Below are positions 50,022 through 62,616 of a DNA stretch of 64,000 nt, one piece after another (within the stretch, counting starts at the first letter, position 1; each line of letters opens with the position of its first letter). The DNA is from Rotaria sordida (Eukaryota; Rotifera; Eurotatoria; Philodinida; Philodinidae): positions 47,644 to 111,643 of the forward strand of contig CAJNOL010000683.1 in NCBI GenBank assembly GCA_905250125.1, given 5' to 3'. The notes beneath the pieces were generated by a model. The model had not been told where the DNA came from. It worked only from the letters and a program-made list of their open reading frames with translations, and ran no database searches. The position numbers were made by a program, and so were the translations under genes.

Positions 50022-50312
50022 CTTTAATCTTAAAAAGAAAAAATGATATTCATTTAACAGGCATATCTACTGTGTTTCATTCTATGATATGATAATATTA
50101 AAGTTGAGGTTTTCCACTGTAAATAAATATTCCATCTTCTAATATTATATAATATCAGACGTTGGAATACTTTTTCATAATGGAAAACACTATGTTTCAT
50201 GTTACTACATATTTACTGTAGAGCATACCTGTTGCATGAATAGAGAAAAAAAAATTTTGTCCAGTATTTAAATTACATTAAAAAAGAAAAAAAGAAAAAA
50301 GAAGACTTTTTA

Positions 50313-52326
50313 TTATATAGGTTCATCATCATCTTCATCATCACTAACACTTCTTTCAGCAACAATATCAATTAATGTCAATGCTGCTTTTTCCATAACA
50401 TTTAATAAATTTCTTAATACAGATAAGATTATTGAAAATGAAACAGTCGCACAAATAATTGAACCAACATAAGGTACATATCGAAGAACTTCTTCAGTTG
50501 CAGTACCAACTGCTTGTTTTTTAACTAATGATATAACAAAATCTGGTACAGCTGTAAAAAAATGTGCTGGTAAAATTTTTTGTAATTCATCTTGTAAAAC
50601 ATATAATGGTATATGATGAATTTGAGCAATACGTGTTAAAGATTCATCATCTAAACCTAATTGTTTTTTATAAAATATAACCATACCAACAGTTAATGAA
50701 AAATCAAACATAACACTTAAACCAGGTATTGGTGGAGTTGCAACAGCAGCACTAACAGCTGCTGCTACCCATGTTTGACTACGAAGTATATCAACTTTAG
50801 CTGTAATAACTTCTTTACAATTAGTTGACATAGCTAAAATCATTGCGTGACGTTTTAAACCTGGATAATCTCGTAGAAGAGCTGTACACATATTAGGAAA
50901 ATCAAATCTATAAAAATTTTTTAATTATTTTATATATTAATCAAAACAAAATTTCAAAATATATTTTTACCGAGATGTATAAGTAATTCGACCACTAATT
51001 AAAAAAACATTTGCAGTATCATCAACTGTTCGAATATGTGCAAGACAATTTTCACGTATTCTATCAAGTATTAATGTTTCATTATAATGTTTTGGATGAT
51101 CAATTTTTTCGTTATATAAATCTTGATCAATATTTGTTCGTATAAAAAAAAATTTTTTACCAATTTTTTTTATTTCAGTTGCAAGCCATAAATCATTTTC
51201 AGTAAAACGTGTACGTGAAACAATTAAAACTAAAACAAGTAAAAAAACAATATATGTTTAATTCAATGATTAAATTTAAAAAGATATACATACAGAAATC
51301 ATATCGAGTTAGATTTACTTGAGCCAAATAGTTTAATTTTTTAAATTCTAATGTACCAACACCTTAAAATAATAATGAAATAAATAAAAAAAGAAGAAGA
51401 TAAAATAATTTAAAGAACAAACCTGGTAAATCATAGAAGACAAGATTAGGATAACTTGGATGAGAATATGATTGAACAATTCGTGTTGTTTCAACTACTC
51501 CGACTCTAGCTGAACCTTCATCCTCTAGAATTTCATAGTAATAGTTAATTATATCAATAGATAAAATTATTTGAGAATAGCTATTTCTCATAAGATGATA
51601 ATAAGTTAAAGTATTACTATTTCGACATTGCCAAAAAATTTTTCGATCATTAACTTTTAAAATTAATGCTAATTTAAACATTTTAGTTTTTATAAGAATT
51701 GTGAGAGACGTCATCCTTGTGCTTCAAAAAAAATTTAACTAGTAAAGAAAATATATTCAGTCAAAAACCATTGTCATCTTATGAAAAAACAATGATTGAT
51801 ATTCTGAATAATTTTGAGAACGATAAACTTTTGACGATAGTTTTATATCTACGAACTGAGCTCATTTGTCATACAAAATACATGAATTCATGACGGAATA
51901 TTTATGCATAAAAATATTCAATAGATACCTGCTCGAAGATTGCGTAGTGTATTGATGAGAGTTGATTTGCCCTATTGAATAAAAAGATACTCATTAATTT
52001 TTTTTTATCTCTAATCATAATCTATCATTTATATTTAAAGAAAATATCAAGAAGATACTTACTGATCCTGAATCGCCAGTAATTGCAATATTCAATGGAC
52101 TGAAACAATTCAAATCTTTCGATGAACAATAAAAAATTCATAAGAAAAATAAAACAAACCATTTTCGCCATGCATCCAATCGTTCAGCAAGAAAACCTTC
52201 AATACCACGTATTCCATTTTCACTAAGATATTTCTGTGCTGCAACTTTATCTTCTTCTGACAAATCTACCATGTCAAAATCGCCTGATTGTACACTATTA
52301 TTAACTGCCATGTTTCGATGACTCAC
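50313..52326 (-). CDS. IRG-like GTPase, full length (array gene C)
   Basis: The start MSHRNMAVNNSVQSGD is at 52326 (a second Met at 52311). Exons: about 52326-52160, 52100-52064, 51974-51930, 51528-51422, 51364-51290, 51225-50975 and 50910-50313. The P-loop ITGDSGS/GKSTLINTLRNL is split by an intron. The G domain continues ARVGVVETTRIV, FYDLPG, SRTRFTENDLWLA and FFFIRTNID. The helical domain reads HAMILAMSTNCKEVITAKVD, a hydrophobic IPGLSVMFDFSLTV stretch, FYKKQLGLDDESL and further hydrophobic helices, ending in an acidic tail (DDEDDDEPI). Similarity to gene B along the whole length shows tandem duplication. The intron at about 51530-51930 is longer than usual. Confidence 0.8.
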
Positions 52327-52475
52327 TTAATCATCTAGAACAATAATGACTCATCGATGATATATTTTATTTATTTTTCTCTTTCTACATAAATGAAATG
52401 AAAGACAAAAATACAATACATTATATACAATAGCATATAAGAAAAACAAAAAATATATATATATGTATATTTTGT

Positions 52476-55400
52476 TTAGAATCCATTATTATCTGACATA
52501 GTAGTTTGATTTTGATGAATACTTGTACTATGAGTATCATAAGTATTTGCTTGATCACTATGTTCAGTCATTGTAACATCGTTTTCATCTTGATTATGAC
52601 TAGGATTAGTTTGTTCTTGTGAACAACTAAAATCAACAAATAAAAAAAAAAAAGTTTTAATTAAACTTATTTTTTAGTTTTTAACTTACATGAGATGTGA
52701 TTTTTTTCGTTCTTCTAATTTTTTAGCAAAAAGAGCTGGACGAAGTGATGCTGTTTGTGAGCAATTATTTACTTTATAAATACCGATAAGATAATCAGCA
52801 AGTGTAAACATATTTTCACGTAGTGAAATAACAATAAATTGTGCCTACAAAAAAAAAATATATCTATTAAATTTATCTTTTTTTTTGTTTTGTACAACTT
52901 ACATTTTTTGTACGTTCTTTAATAAATCGACCAACAATTGAAACATTTTTAAAATCAAGTGCAGCATCAATTTCATCCATAACATAAATTGGTGTTGGAC
53001 GAAATGTATGTAAAGCAAAAACAAATGCTAATGAACTTAATGTTTTTTCACCACCGGATAAATTACATATACGTTTCCAAGATTTTTTTGGTGGTCGAAT
53101 ACTATCATAATAGGATACAATTATAAATTAAAAATTAACAAAAGATTAATTTACCTTAATTCTACACCATCAACAAATGGATCATTACTCGAACAAAATT
53201 CTAATTCAGCATCTCCACCATCTGTTATAGTTCGATAAATATGTTTAAGTGTACGTGATATTTGATCAAAACCAGCTCGAAATTCTGTTTGTCGTTGTTC
53301 ATTAAAACGATCACGTTTTGCTCGTATATGATCACGACGTGTTTCAAGTTCAACAAGATCTTTTTGTCTCATATTTAAATTACGAACCTTAAAATAAAAA
53401 ATTTCAATTAAGCAAAACAAAAACAAAAACAAAATCTCACAGCACGACGATGTTCACCAATAGCAGTTAAATTACAATGTGTTTGTTTTAATTCATTTTC
53501 ACGTTCTAATGTTGCTGCAACTAAATCTTTCATTGTATAAACATCAAGATCAGTACGATCATATTTTTGAATTGGAACTTCTTTAAGATAGTTCGTTGAT
53601 GCAGCCTCATCAGATATATCTTCTTCATCATCAATAACATGAGATAAACGTAATCCATTAATCTAATTAAAAAACAAAACAAAACAATTTCAGTTTAGTT
53701 TTATCAGAATACTTTGAATTAGACATGCATCGATAAAAGAAAGGTTGTCACAGTTAAAAAAAGTTAACGATGTTCGAAAATATTCAAACTTGAACTAGAA
53801 TTCGAATTCACTACATGTCGACTTTGAATAGAGTTCAAAACCAGAAAATGCTTACAAATTTTCGAGTACAGTTTTTTCTTTAACTTGAAAATTTTGTGAA
53901 ATACTACCGTCTTCAATAAAAAGTCAGACTTGCCCAGCTTTGAATCATCCTTATTTTTAAGCATGATCATAGTTTATGGATTTTTCAAATTAATGATTAG
54001 GATATCGTAAAATTGATCAATACATATGTAAATATAATTTTATTTTCTGAGGGGAATACTCTCAAGTAATTCGCTTCATTTCTTGCCATATTTTGCTAAT
54101 ATATAGAAGAGCATTAGAGTAGCATAATCTCTAAAGATTTTCTGCTCGTACTGAGATTTAGCCTAGATAGCGGCTTATTAGTAGATCTATCCAGCAGGAG
54201 ACTAGTTTTTGACAAAAATATTTTTGAAATTTTAGATCTGAAACTTTGCATACATAAAGGTTCTGATTAGACTATCTCATATACAAATTTTCATCAGTTT
54301 TGGATATCTTGACTCTAGGAATATATTAAGAGATCCATATCTTAGGAATACGATATTCAAAATTGATGAAACTTTCTATATGAGATAGTCTAATCGAGAC
54401 CGTCATGTGTGTAAAGTTTCAAATCGAAATTCTCAAATATATTTTTTTTCGAAAACTGGATTCCTACAGGATGAATTTGCTACAAAGTTGTTATTTCGAT
54501 CAAATCTAAACAAGAGCAAAAAATCTTTAAAGGTTACGCTACTCTAGTAATTTCCTACATATCGGCAAAATATGGAGGCAAACAGAAAGAGAATTATTTA
54601 GAAATGTTCCATCGATCTAATGCTTTACATAAGATTCTAGTTGCTTTTTTGAACTACCAAAAATTCTAATTTCATGATCTTTTATAAAAACAGATTTCAA
54701 ATATCTGACATTTATTCTCTCGTTTAAGCAATATACCTCGACATCTATCACACTAATTTCATGTCGACATTGAGCTAATTCTTTTTGTGCTGCTTCATAT
54801 TCATGTTTTAAATGAACAATTTCTTTTTCAATATCAGCTAATTCAGCTTCTGTAATTCGTATTGTTTCACGTAATTCTGCCATATTTATTTTATTTGTTT
54901 CTAAATCATTCTAAAAATAAAATTTGATATACATAGTTTGATTTTCTTTTTATCGAATATTATTTAAACTTACTTCAATTTGTGTTTTCTTTTGATCAGC
55001 ATTGTTTGCTAATTCTTCAAGTTTTTCTAATCGTGTATTAAGATCACCACGTTTTTTCAATATTTGATCAATAGCTGTTTGATTAGCTTTGATTTTATCT
55101 TGACTTTTTTTAAGATTACTAAAATAAATTAAAGAATATAATGTAAAAAAATTTTCTTCGAAAAAATATTATTTTTAATTTACCGACGAGCATTGGTTAT
55201 TTCAACATTAGCTGTATCGATTATATTTTGTAATTTTTTGACTTGTTTTATTGCATTATCAAGATCAGTTTGTGGTTGAGCAAGAGCAAGTTTATTATGA
55301 TCATTAATACGCTTAGTTACACTGAGAAAACAAAAATGAATTCATAAAAAGAAAAACAAATGAAACTTACACATCAATTGCAGCTTTTAATTCTTCAAGT

Positions 55401-58400
55401 TCATCATTAGCCGCATCATATTCTAAATATAAGAACATAAATTAAATTAAAAGAAATTGTTAAGATATAAATACCTTGTTTAGTTTGTTTTAATTCTTCA
55501 TCATATTTTTCTCGATCTTTTGTTGAAACTGTTTTAGATTCAACAAGTTTTTGTTGTTTTTCAACTGATGCTTTTAGTGTTTCAACATGATTTGGTAAAT
55601 TCTATAGAATAAATATATAATTATTCATTTAAAAATTCATAGAAAAAAAAACTTTTTACTTTAAGGTCATTTTTAATTTGTGTATGAATTCGTTTTTCAT
55701 CAGCTAATTTTTGCTTTAATTGTTTTTCTTGTGTAGTCAATTGAAAACGTTGTTGTTCAAGTTCAGTTAATTTTTCACCATCCTAAAACAAAGATTTTTA
55801 TTTACAAGGGATATTTCTCAAGTGTGACTCAACAATCGAACTGATATTTTGCTCATTACATCTCTGACTAGAACTCGAACTCGAATTTTGGACCCGATGG
55901 ACTCTATCTGTATCACGGTATTGGTGAAACAATTGGATTATGAACTTTCAATGTGAAATTTTGCCCATAGGTAGATTTCGTGGATCTTAAAATGCTCTGG
56001 AAATTTCAGCCTAAAGGGATGTGTTCTTCTTTAAGCATCGATCCTGATAGCACATGATTGTTTTTAGAAATTCAATTTTATAATTCGATTCTTTCACCAA
56101 TAGCTGGTCAGAGATGAGAAATTCAGTACCATTATAATAACTATGAAAGGACAGTACATGCGGATGAATTGCTATAGATTTCTACTAGTCTCATCGGGAC
56201 GTAGTTATGAACAGAACATCAGTTCGATTGACGAGTCACACTTAGGAACCATCTCTCATTAAACAAAAAAAAAAAGTATATCTATATATAATTAATCTAA
56301 CCTCTTTCACACTTTTTTCTAATTGATTTTTTTTTGCTGGATCAATATGAATACTTTGTCGTGATGTTCGATTGTCAGCTGTTTTTAAAATCATTTTTCC
56401 ACGAGCTTGAAATGAACCACCACCAGACATTGTACCTGATTGTTCAATAGTTTCACCTTCAAGTGTAACAACACGATAACGTGTTTGACTACCAAATGCA
56501 ACTTTTTGTGCATCATCAATATTATCAACAACAAGTGTATCACGAAGAACATAATAAAATGTATTTTTATAAATCGAATCATTAATATCAATTAAATCAA
56601 ATAAACGATATGTATTTGGTGCTAATTGTGGTACATCAAAACGACGATTGGCTTGTTGAGAATGTCGAAGCATTTTATCCATACAGATAAAACTACCTGT
56701 ACCTTGTTTATGTTCTTTAAGAAGATTTTTTGCAGATTCACCACTTTTAACATCATCAACAACATAATAATCAAGATAACCACCAACAGCTGTTGAAATA
56801 GCAACATCATATTTACTATCGATACTAGCTGAAACAAACAAAAAAAAAATTAATTACCAGATGCAAATAAAATTGTATTGTTATGCTTTAGATATTATTT
56901 GTTTATTACTAGTACCTAAGTTTTATGGTAGTATCATATAAAAAAACGGAACTCCTAATACTTTCTTCAGCTCTTTTACTTTTTCGTATAAAGAATTTGA
57001 GTATGTAGTACTATGCTACTGTTAAAGCTAATTTTAGTAGAAAAGTAATGCTTTACACAAACAATGTCTATTACTACTTAATCAACTATTTCAAGCAAAC
57101 TTTCGTATTTAATAATGAACTTTTGCATATCTTTTTTTCTTACATGGGATGTTAGATTTGATTGTAAAATTTAATCATATAGACGTATACGATATTTAAA
57201 ATGTATTTTTCTTAATTTAAATTTTCCATCAGAATTAATTTCGATATAATTTCATGAAAATTTATGAATTTGATCATTTTAATTTTAAAAATAAATTCTA
57301 TTTTAAATCTCACGTATACCAGAGAAACGTGTGCTTCTTTCTCATGATTTTCAATTTATTAATAGTGTCTTGCGTCTTTTTTCTTTGGTATCGATTTAGC
57401 TTATTCATCTGCAATGAAGCCTTTTCTTTTGTATTACTTGAAATTTATTCACTTTTATTCGTAGATCCGAATCTTTTTCGTGCCTATTTCAAACCAAATC
57501 ATCCAATATCAATTGACTAATGACTGTCTTGAATTAGATGACTTAATTTTAACAAATAAACAGTCAATCTTCTTGATAATATACTTAAGCATTAACTGTT
57601 TAGATTAATTGAAAGTTATCTGAAGCAATACTATTTTGCATAAAAGTTCTTGTAGAACAACAAGCGAATAACCTCAACTATCCAACTTTATTCGATTTAA
57701 TCTATCAAATATAATTAAATATTTAAAAGTTATGGAAAAGTCTATAAATATTCAATTCCTCACTTGTACTGAACAGATGAAATTCTTTAAAGACAAATGG
57801 AATATAATGGGTGAAACCAATTGTTAGCAGCGTGACACAAAAAAACCCAGAATGGATTACGTATGTCTAGGATAAAAGAACTTATTCAGAAAAATAACTC
57901 TTGTAAAGACTCAAGGATGAATATGTCCCGTTTTGTCTAAAATATGCAAAATTAGTTTTCGGCACAAATTCATTGTCTTAATCTCTGTTTATAACAATTG
58001 ATTGTTATGAATGTTAGCCTATAAGATAGATCTCTTACCAAGAGCGCCTAATCTTTGATGAAATCCTTGTAGTTTTCCTTGTTGTTTTTGTCCAAGAAGA
58101 AAATTTAATGTTCTATCACGACTTTGTGTTGTTTGCATTTGTGAATTAATATTATTAAGTTCAAGTTGATTTTGTCTAAAACGTTTATCAATAATAGAAT
58201 ATTCTTCTTCAATATCTTTTAATAATTGTCCTTTTTCTTGATGTAATTTTTCTGTATGATTTAATTGTTGATCAATATCATGAAATTTTTCTTGTTTTAT
58301 ATTAAGTTCTTTTTGTTTATTATCATAATCATTTTTCATTTCATTTAATGTATTTTTATGTCGTTCTTCTTCACTTAATAATAATTGTAAACGATTTTGT

Positions 58401-61056
58401 GCAAGTTCATAATCTTTTTTTTTATTTGCATATTTATCTTGTTTAAAACGATTACAATTATTTGTTTTATCAGTTAAATCTTTTCTCCATTGTTCAGTTT
58501 GTGGTAATAAATCTTGTTTTAATTTATTTAATACAATTTCAAATTGTTCTTGTTGATTTTCAGCTATTTTTAAATCATCTTCAGCTTTATTTATTTCTTC
58601 TAATTTTTCATTTGGAATATTTTCCCATGTTTGAACTTTTGATAATTCTTGTTCATTTTGCTTTTCATATTTTTTTTCTTGTTCAAAACTTGTTTTAATT
58701 TCATGACGTATTGTACCATCTTCAGTTTCATAATCAACTAAACATTTTTTAAGTTTAGTTAATTCATTATTATTTTTATCATAGGATTTTTGTAAACGAT
58801 TTAATTCATCTTGACTTTGTTTACATAAATGTTTTTTTGATATACATTGTTCATTTGATTCTTTCATTTTTTCTTCTCGATCAGTATATTTAACTGTTAA
58901 TGAAATTTCTTGATCACCTAATTCAAAACGTTTTAATTGTAACATTTTTGATTTAGCTAATTTATAATCATTATCACATTTAATAAACTCTAATGCTTGT
59001 TGATATGGACCATCTAATTGTTGAACTTCATTTTGTGCAGCTTTAACACGATTTTTCTAAAGAAATTTAAGAATGTTTTTCTTTATGAATGGAAATATTT
59101 AGAAGAAAATATTTTCTACCTTTTCGGCCCACATTGCACTTAATTCTTCAACTTTAAGATTGAGTAATTCTAATGGTTTTTTAAAACGTTCTGTGCCGAT
59201 GATATCTTCAAGATATTCAAGAAAACCTTGTTCATGTTCATTAGCTGCAATTGGTTTCATCATAGCTATTGATTCAACATCGCCCTTGAAGAAACAGAAA
59301 AAAACAATTAGAATAAAATAATTATGAGACCATCGGGTATACGAGGCACTCGATGTCTCAAATCACCACACCCAACATTTTCGTCGCCAATACCCTTTCT
59401 TTCGAAAGTCGGTCAATACTGACTTTTTACTACTCTTGGATTCTTATGGCAAAAAACAGCAAAAAAATGCCTTGTAAAGTTGTGCTTATTTTCATTTCCA
59501 TGAATAATTCAAATTTTTTATAAATTACACTAACAGATAGAGAATTAAAAACTAAACAAAAGGACCTATTTCAATAAAATACACTGTTGACTAACTCAAG
59601 TTTCATAAGGTTAACATAAATGAAAGATGGCTCTTTCGATGAGTCGAAAATAAATGGTACCTTCGGACGAAGCAAGATTCGCATCTCTCTCTTGTATCAT
59701 GATTGTTCAATAGAAAGAAAAATCTTTTTAGAGATTTTCATTGCTATGACACAATCGTATAGCAAAATACATGCGATATCCACACACAGCGCTAAAAGCT
59801 GCATTAAATCAAATATATTTCAGAGAAATTTTGTTTCTGAGAGATCATAGGTGAGTTTTTTTCATAGAAAAAAATTCTCTGAAATATATTTGATTTAATG
59901 CAGCTTTTAACGCTGGTTGTGAATGTCGCATTTATTTTGCTTCATAAGTGTGTTATGACAATGAAAATCTCTAAAAATGTTTTCTTTTTCTATTGAAAAA
60001 TCATAATGGAAGAGAGAGAGATGTGGTATAACATACATAAAATTCAGCTTGGAACTTTCTAATTCTGTATTCTAACAGGAGACAGATTGTTATCAAATGA
60101 AGATTTTCGACTCATCAAAACAGCCATCTTTCAATCATGTTAACCTTATAAAACTTGAATCAATCAACATTAGTATATTGAAACGAAAACTAGCACAACT
60201 TTTACAGAACATTTTTCGCTGGTTTTTTCTTTTGTGGTTTGAGGCATTGAATGCACAAAAAAAAGAGATTTTTTATCGAGTGTCTCGTATATCCGATGGT
60301 TTCATGATTCTTTTTCTTAAATCTTGTTCAAGAGCTTCTTTAAGACATACTTGAAGAATTAAATAACGACTATGATCAAGATCAACACCATATTCACGTA
60401 ATAATTTTGTTACATCTTTTAATGAAACTTGTTTTTCATTGATTTTATAATGACTTGAATTATCAGGAAATGCAATACGTGTTATTGAAAAACGTATTTT
60501 TTCTTTATCTCCTTCAATTGCTATAGCTTCAAAATGTACAGTTACTGAACAACTTTTTACATTTGGACATTCGGCACTATTATGTAAAAGTGTACTCAAT
60601 TTTGCACCACGCATTTTTGATGCTCGATGACCAATAACAAAGAGAAGTGAATCAATTACATTACTTTTACCTATTTCAGAGAAATTATATTTGATATGAT
60701 AGATTATATGAATACATACCACTACCATTAGGTCCAATTATACATGTAAAATGCTAAAAAAAAATAGAATAGATAGTAATTATAAAATAAATTTATATTT
60801 TCATACTTCATCGAATTGATCAAGTTGAATACGACCAGCAAATGATTTGAAATTATTTATTTCAATTTTAGTGATTACGAGACGATATTTAGGTGTTAAA
60901 AGTGCTTGAATATGTTCAGGTAATGGTGGTAATTCCAATGTGTCAATATCAATTTCTGAAATAAATAATTTCGTTCATTTTGAAAATATAAATTACCTTT
61001 ATTTTTTTTTACATACCTTTTTCAGCACCTTCATCTTCCTCTCCTTGATGAGTCAT
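52476..61056 (-). CDS. SMC4: Condensin subunit SMC4
   Basis: A minus-strand multi-exon gene; the start MTHQGEEDEGAEK is at 61056 and the stop at 52476-52478. The N-terminal ATPase head includes NFKSFAGRIQL, Walker A GPNGS/GKSNV (intron-split near 60720/60675), the SMC4-type KMRGAKLSTLLHNS block and DLDHSRYLILQ/GDVESIAMMKP. A long coiled coil (about 59057-58040) leads to the hinge (about 56830-56290, YDVAIS, FDLIDI, RVVTLEGETIEQSGTMSGGGS). The second coiled coil returns (56280-53440). The C-terminal head has the signature NLSGGEKTLSSLAF and Walker B PIYVMDEIDAALD (53080-52960). With SMC2 and non-SMC subunits it forms condensin, which compacts mitotic chromosomes. All ATPase motifs are intact. 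Four introns of 450-1200 bases contrast with the usual 50-70 bases; three of them hold fold-back elements (separate entries). Confidence 0.95.
54049..54610. mobile_element. Fold-back (MITE-like) element, copy 2, in an SMC4 intron
   Basis: The same family as 9050-9667: the left arm begins GAGGGGAATACTCTCAAG and shares TTTTCTGCTC, GAAACTTTG and GATTAGACTAT strings in the same order. The arms pair around a centre near 54330. The total is about 560 bases, somewhat shorter than copy 1. It lies inside the intron at about 53665-54735, which it half fills. Confidence 0.8.
55807..56256. mobile_element. MITE-like element in an SMC4 intron
   Basis: Terminal inverted repeats of about 45-50 bases: AAGTGTGACTCAACAATCGA on the left against AAGTGTGACTCGTCAATCGA on the right (complement). 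The interior is unrelated to the other elements in the window. No open frame. About 450 bases, filling most of the intron 5' of the second coiled coil. Confidence 0.75.
59330..60299. mobile_element. Large fold-back element in an SMC4 intron
   Basis: About 970 bases, almost wholly two inverted arms. The outer ends read CCATCGGGTATACGAGGCAC against its near-complement ending at 60299. Inner blocks such as AAGGTTAACAT, GATGAGTCGAAAAT, AGAGATTTTCATTG and TGCATTAAATCAAATATATT each recur as complements in mirrored order around a centre near 59855. No transposase frame. It occupies nearly the whole intron between the YLILQ and GDVESIAMMKP exons. Confidence 0.8.
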
Positions 61057-62413
61057 GAGAGCAAACTATTTCTAGAATAAATAATAATTGATTTACATAA
61101 ACAATTGATGAACGACAAATGCAAGGTAATAGAAAGTCAAAAACGAACAAAAACGAAACGAACGTTATTAGACAACCAATGAAGTTAGAATTCTCTGTGC
61201 TGGATGACCAATCAAAGGAACGATTCATATGATACTGGCGACATAGATGACACTGAATAACTACTATCGATTAACAATAGAATTTGTGTTTCGGAGTTGT
61301 AAAAAATACATGCTACCATAATTAAATATTCATGTTATGTCATTGCATCAATCACTGTCACAGAAATGCTCTGAGTAAAGTCTGATTGATCGTCATGATT
61401 CATAATGTTTCAATGGACATTTTTTGAATCTACAAGATGAGTTTTCGCAAAACAGCGATTTGGTCTCTATCTTTTACTTGAGGTAATTAAAAGTGATGAA
61501 CTAGTCTCCAGTCAGCTCTTATGTTAATTGAAACCCTATTGGCGATATCTGAGATCGCTTCGCATCACATTTATCTAGTCCTTTGCAATATTTCTTGTTT
61601 TTTTTTACTTACTAGACATACCCATCGAAAGTTATTCTTTTCTATTACGATGATTTTTTAAAAGATTGCGCTAAATTTTATAACAAGTTCTCAAAAAAAA
61701 ACTTTTAACAAATTCTTAGCAAGAACCGAACTTTGTATAAATAATTATGACAGCTATTCTAAACATTTGATACAATGAAATTAAAAGTATCTCTTTATCT
61801 TTATATTTTTATTTAGCATGATCGGAACTTTTAATCAACCTTTAGTATTAATATTCAAATGGAGCCATACTGTTTAATTAACATTCGTCGAATTAAATTA
61901 AATCATATATGTGAAATACTGCATTAAATAATCTGAAATACTCTTACATTTGGCAAAGAAAAATAATGTTTAGAAAATTATTATAGTCGTCTGTGTTTTG
62001 AATGCAAAAAAAATGAATTATGGATATCTGTGTTAACGCTATTTTTGTATTTATCTGAATGATTCAATTTGTTATATTGGTCAACAGGCAATATTATCTT
62101 CTACAGGTTTGATTTGCAGTCTTAGTTTAAATAAATAATCGAATGATAAACAAGCATGTCATATAACAAAATATATATGTTTAAATCTTACATCAAGAAT
62201 AAACTGGTACATATTTAAATGTAAAATAAAATTTAGTATTTATTAATTAAGAAAAAGAACATGCACAAAAACGAAAAATTCAGTTGACCTTTTCTGCTGC
62301 TGCTGACCGTCTATTATTTTCTTTTGATTGATCGATTTTATCAAAAATTCCATCTAAAGAAAAGTACATGTTATGTAAAGAATTTTTTTCCAAGTGAACT
62401 TACTTCTTACACG
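61057..62413. other. Intergenic, no gene seen
   Basis: AT-rich spacer upstream of SMC4 (its promoter should lie close to 61060-61250). Small frames here have no family resemblance. Confidence 0.4.
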
Positions 62414-62616
62414 CTAAGCAATAGCAAGAAGACTTTCGTAAAGCTGCTTTTTATTTTGAAGCAACTCTGGTACGTCACCTGTATATGTACCTATCTCACA
62501 TGCGACTTCTTCCAGTTTTTTTTTTAAGATCCTTAATCTAAAAAATACTGCACTTACTGATTTAATATAATATAAGTTCTTACAATATTCGTGTGATATT
62601 TGAATCGTTCGCTCAT
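62414..62616 (-). pseudogene. Small coiled-coil protein, apparently frameshifted at an A10 run
   Basis: A minus-strand frame opens MSERFKYHTNI at 62616, with a GTAAGA donor next to it and a TTTTTTAG acceptor 43 bases later. After the acceptor the continuing frame reads IKDLKKK up to an A10 tract (T10 at 62516-62525). Beyond the tract a different frame gives clear coding-like sequence, KLEEVACEIGTYTGDVPELL and then QNKKQLYESLLAIA, before a TAG at 62414-62416. One base more or less in the tract would join them into a protein of about 50 residues. It may be a sequencing-type indel or a true break. The family is not recognised; the helical, charged make-up suggests a small coiled-coil adaptor subunit. 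Confidence 0.4.

Noticed and set aside
57254-57520. 88-codon plus-strand frame in the 1.2 kb SMC4 intron
   Set aside because: Phe/Leu-rich AT-driven composition, no motif, and it lies within an intron whose flanking hinge exons join in frame. No clear inverted repeat was found in this intron either.
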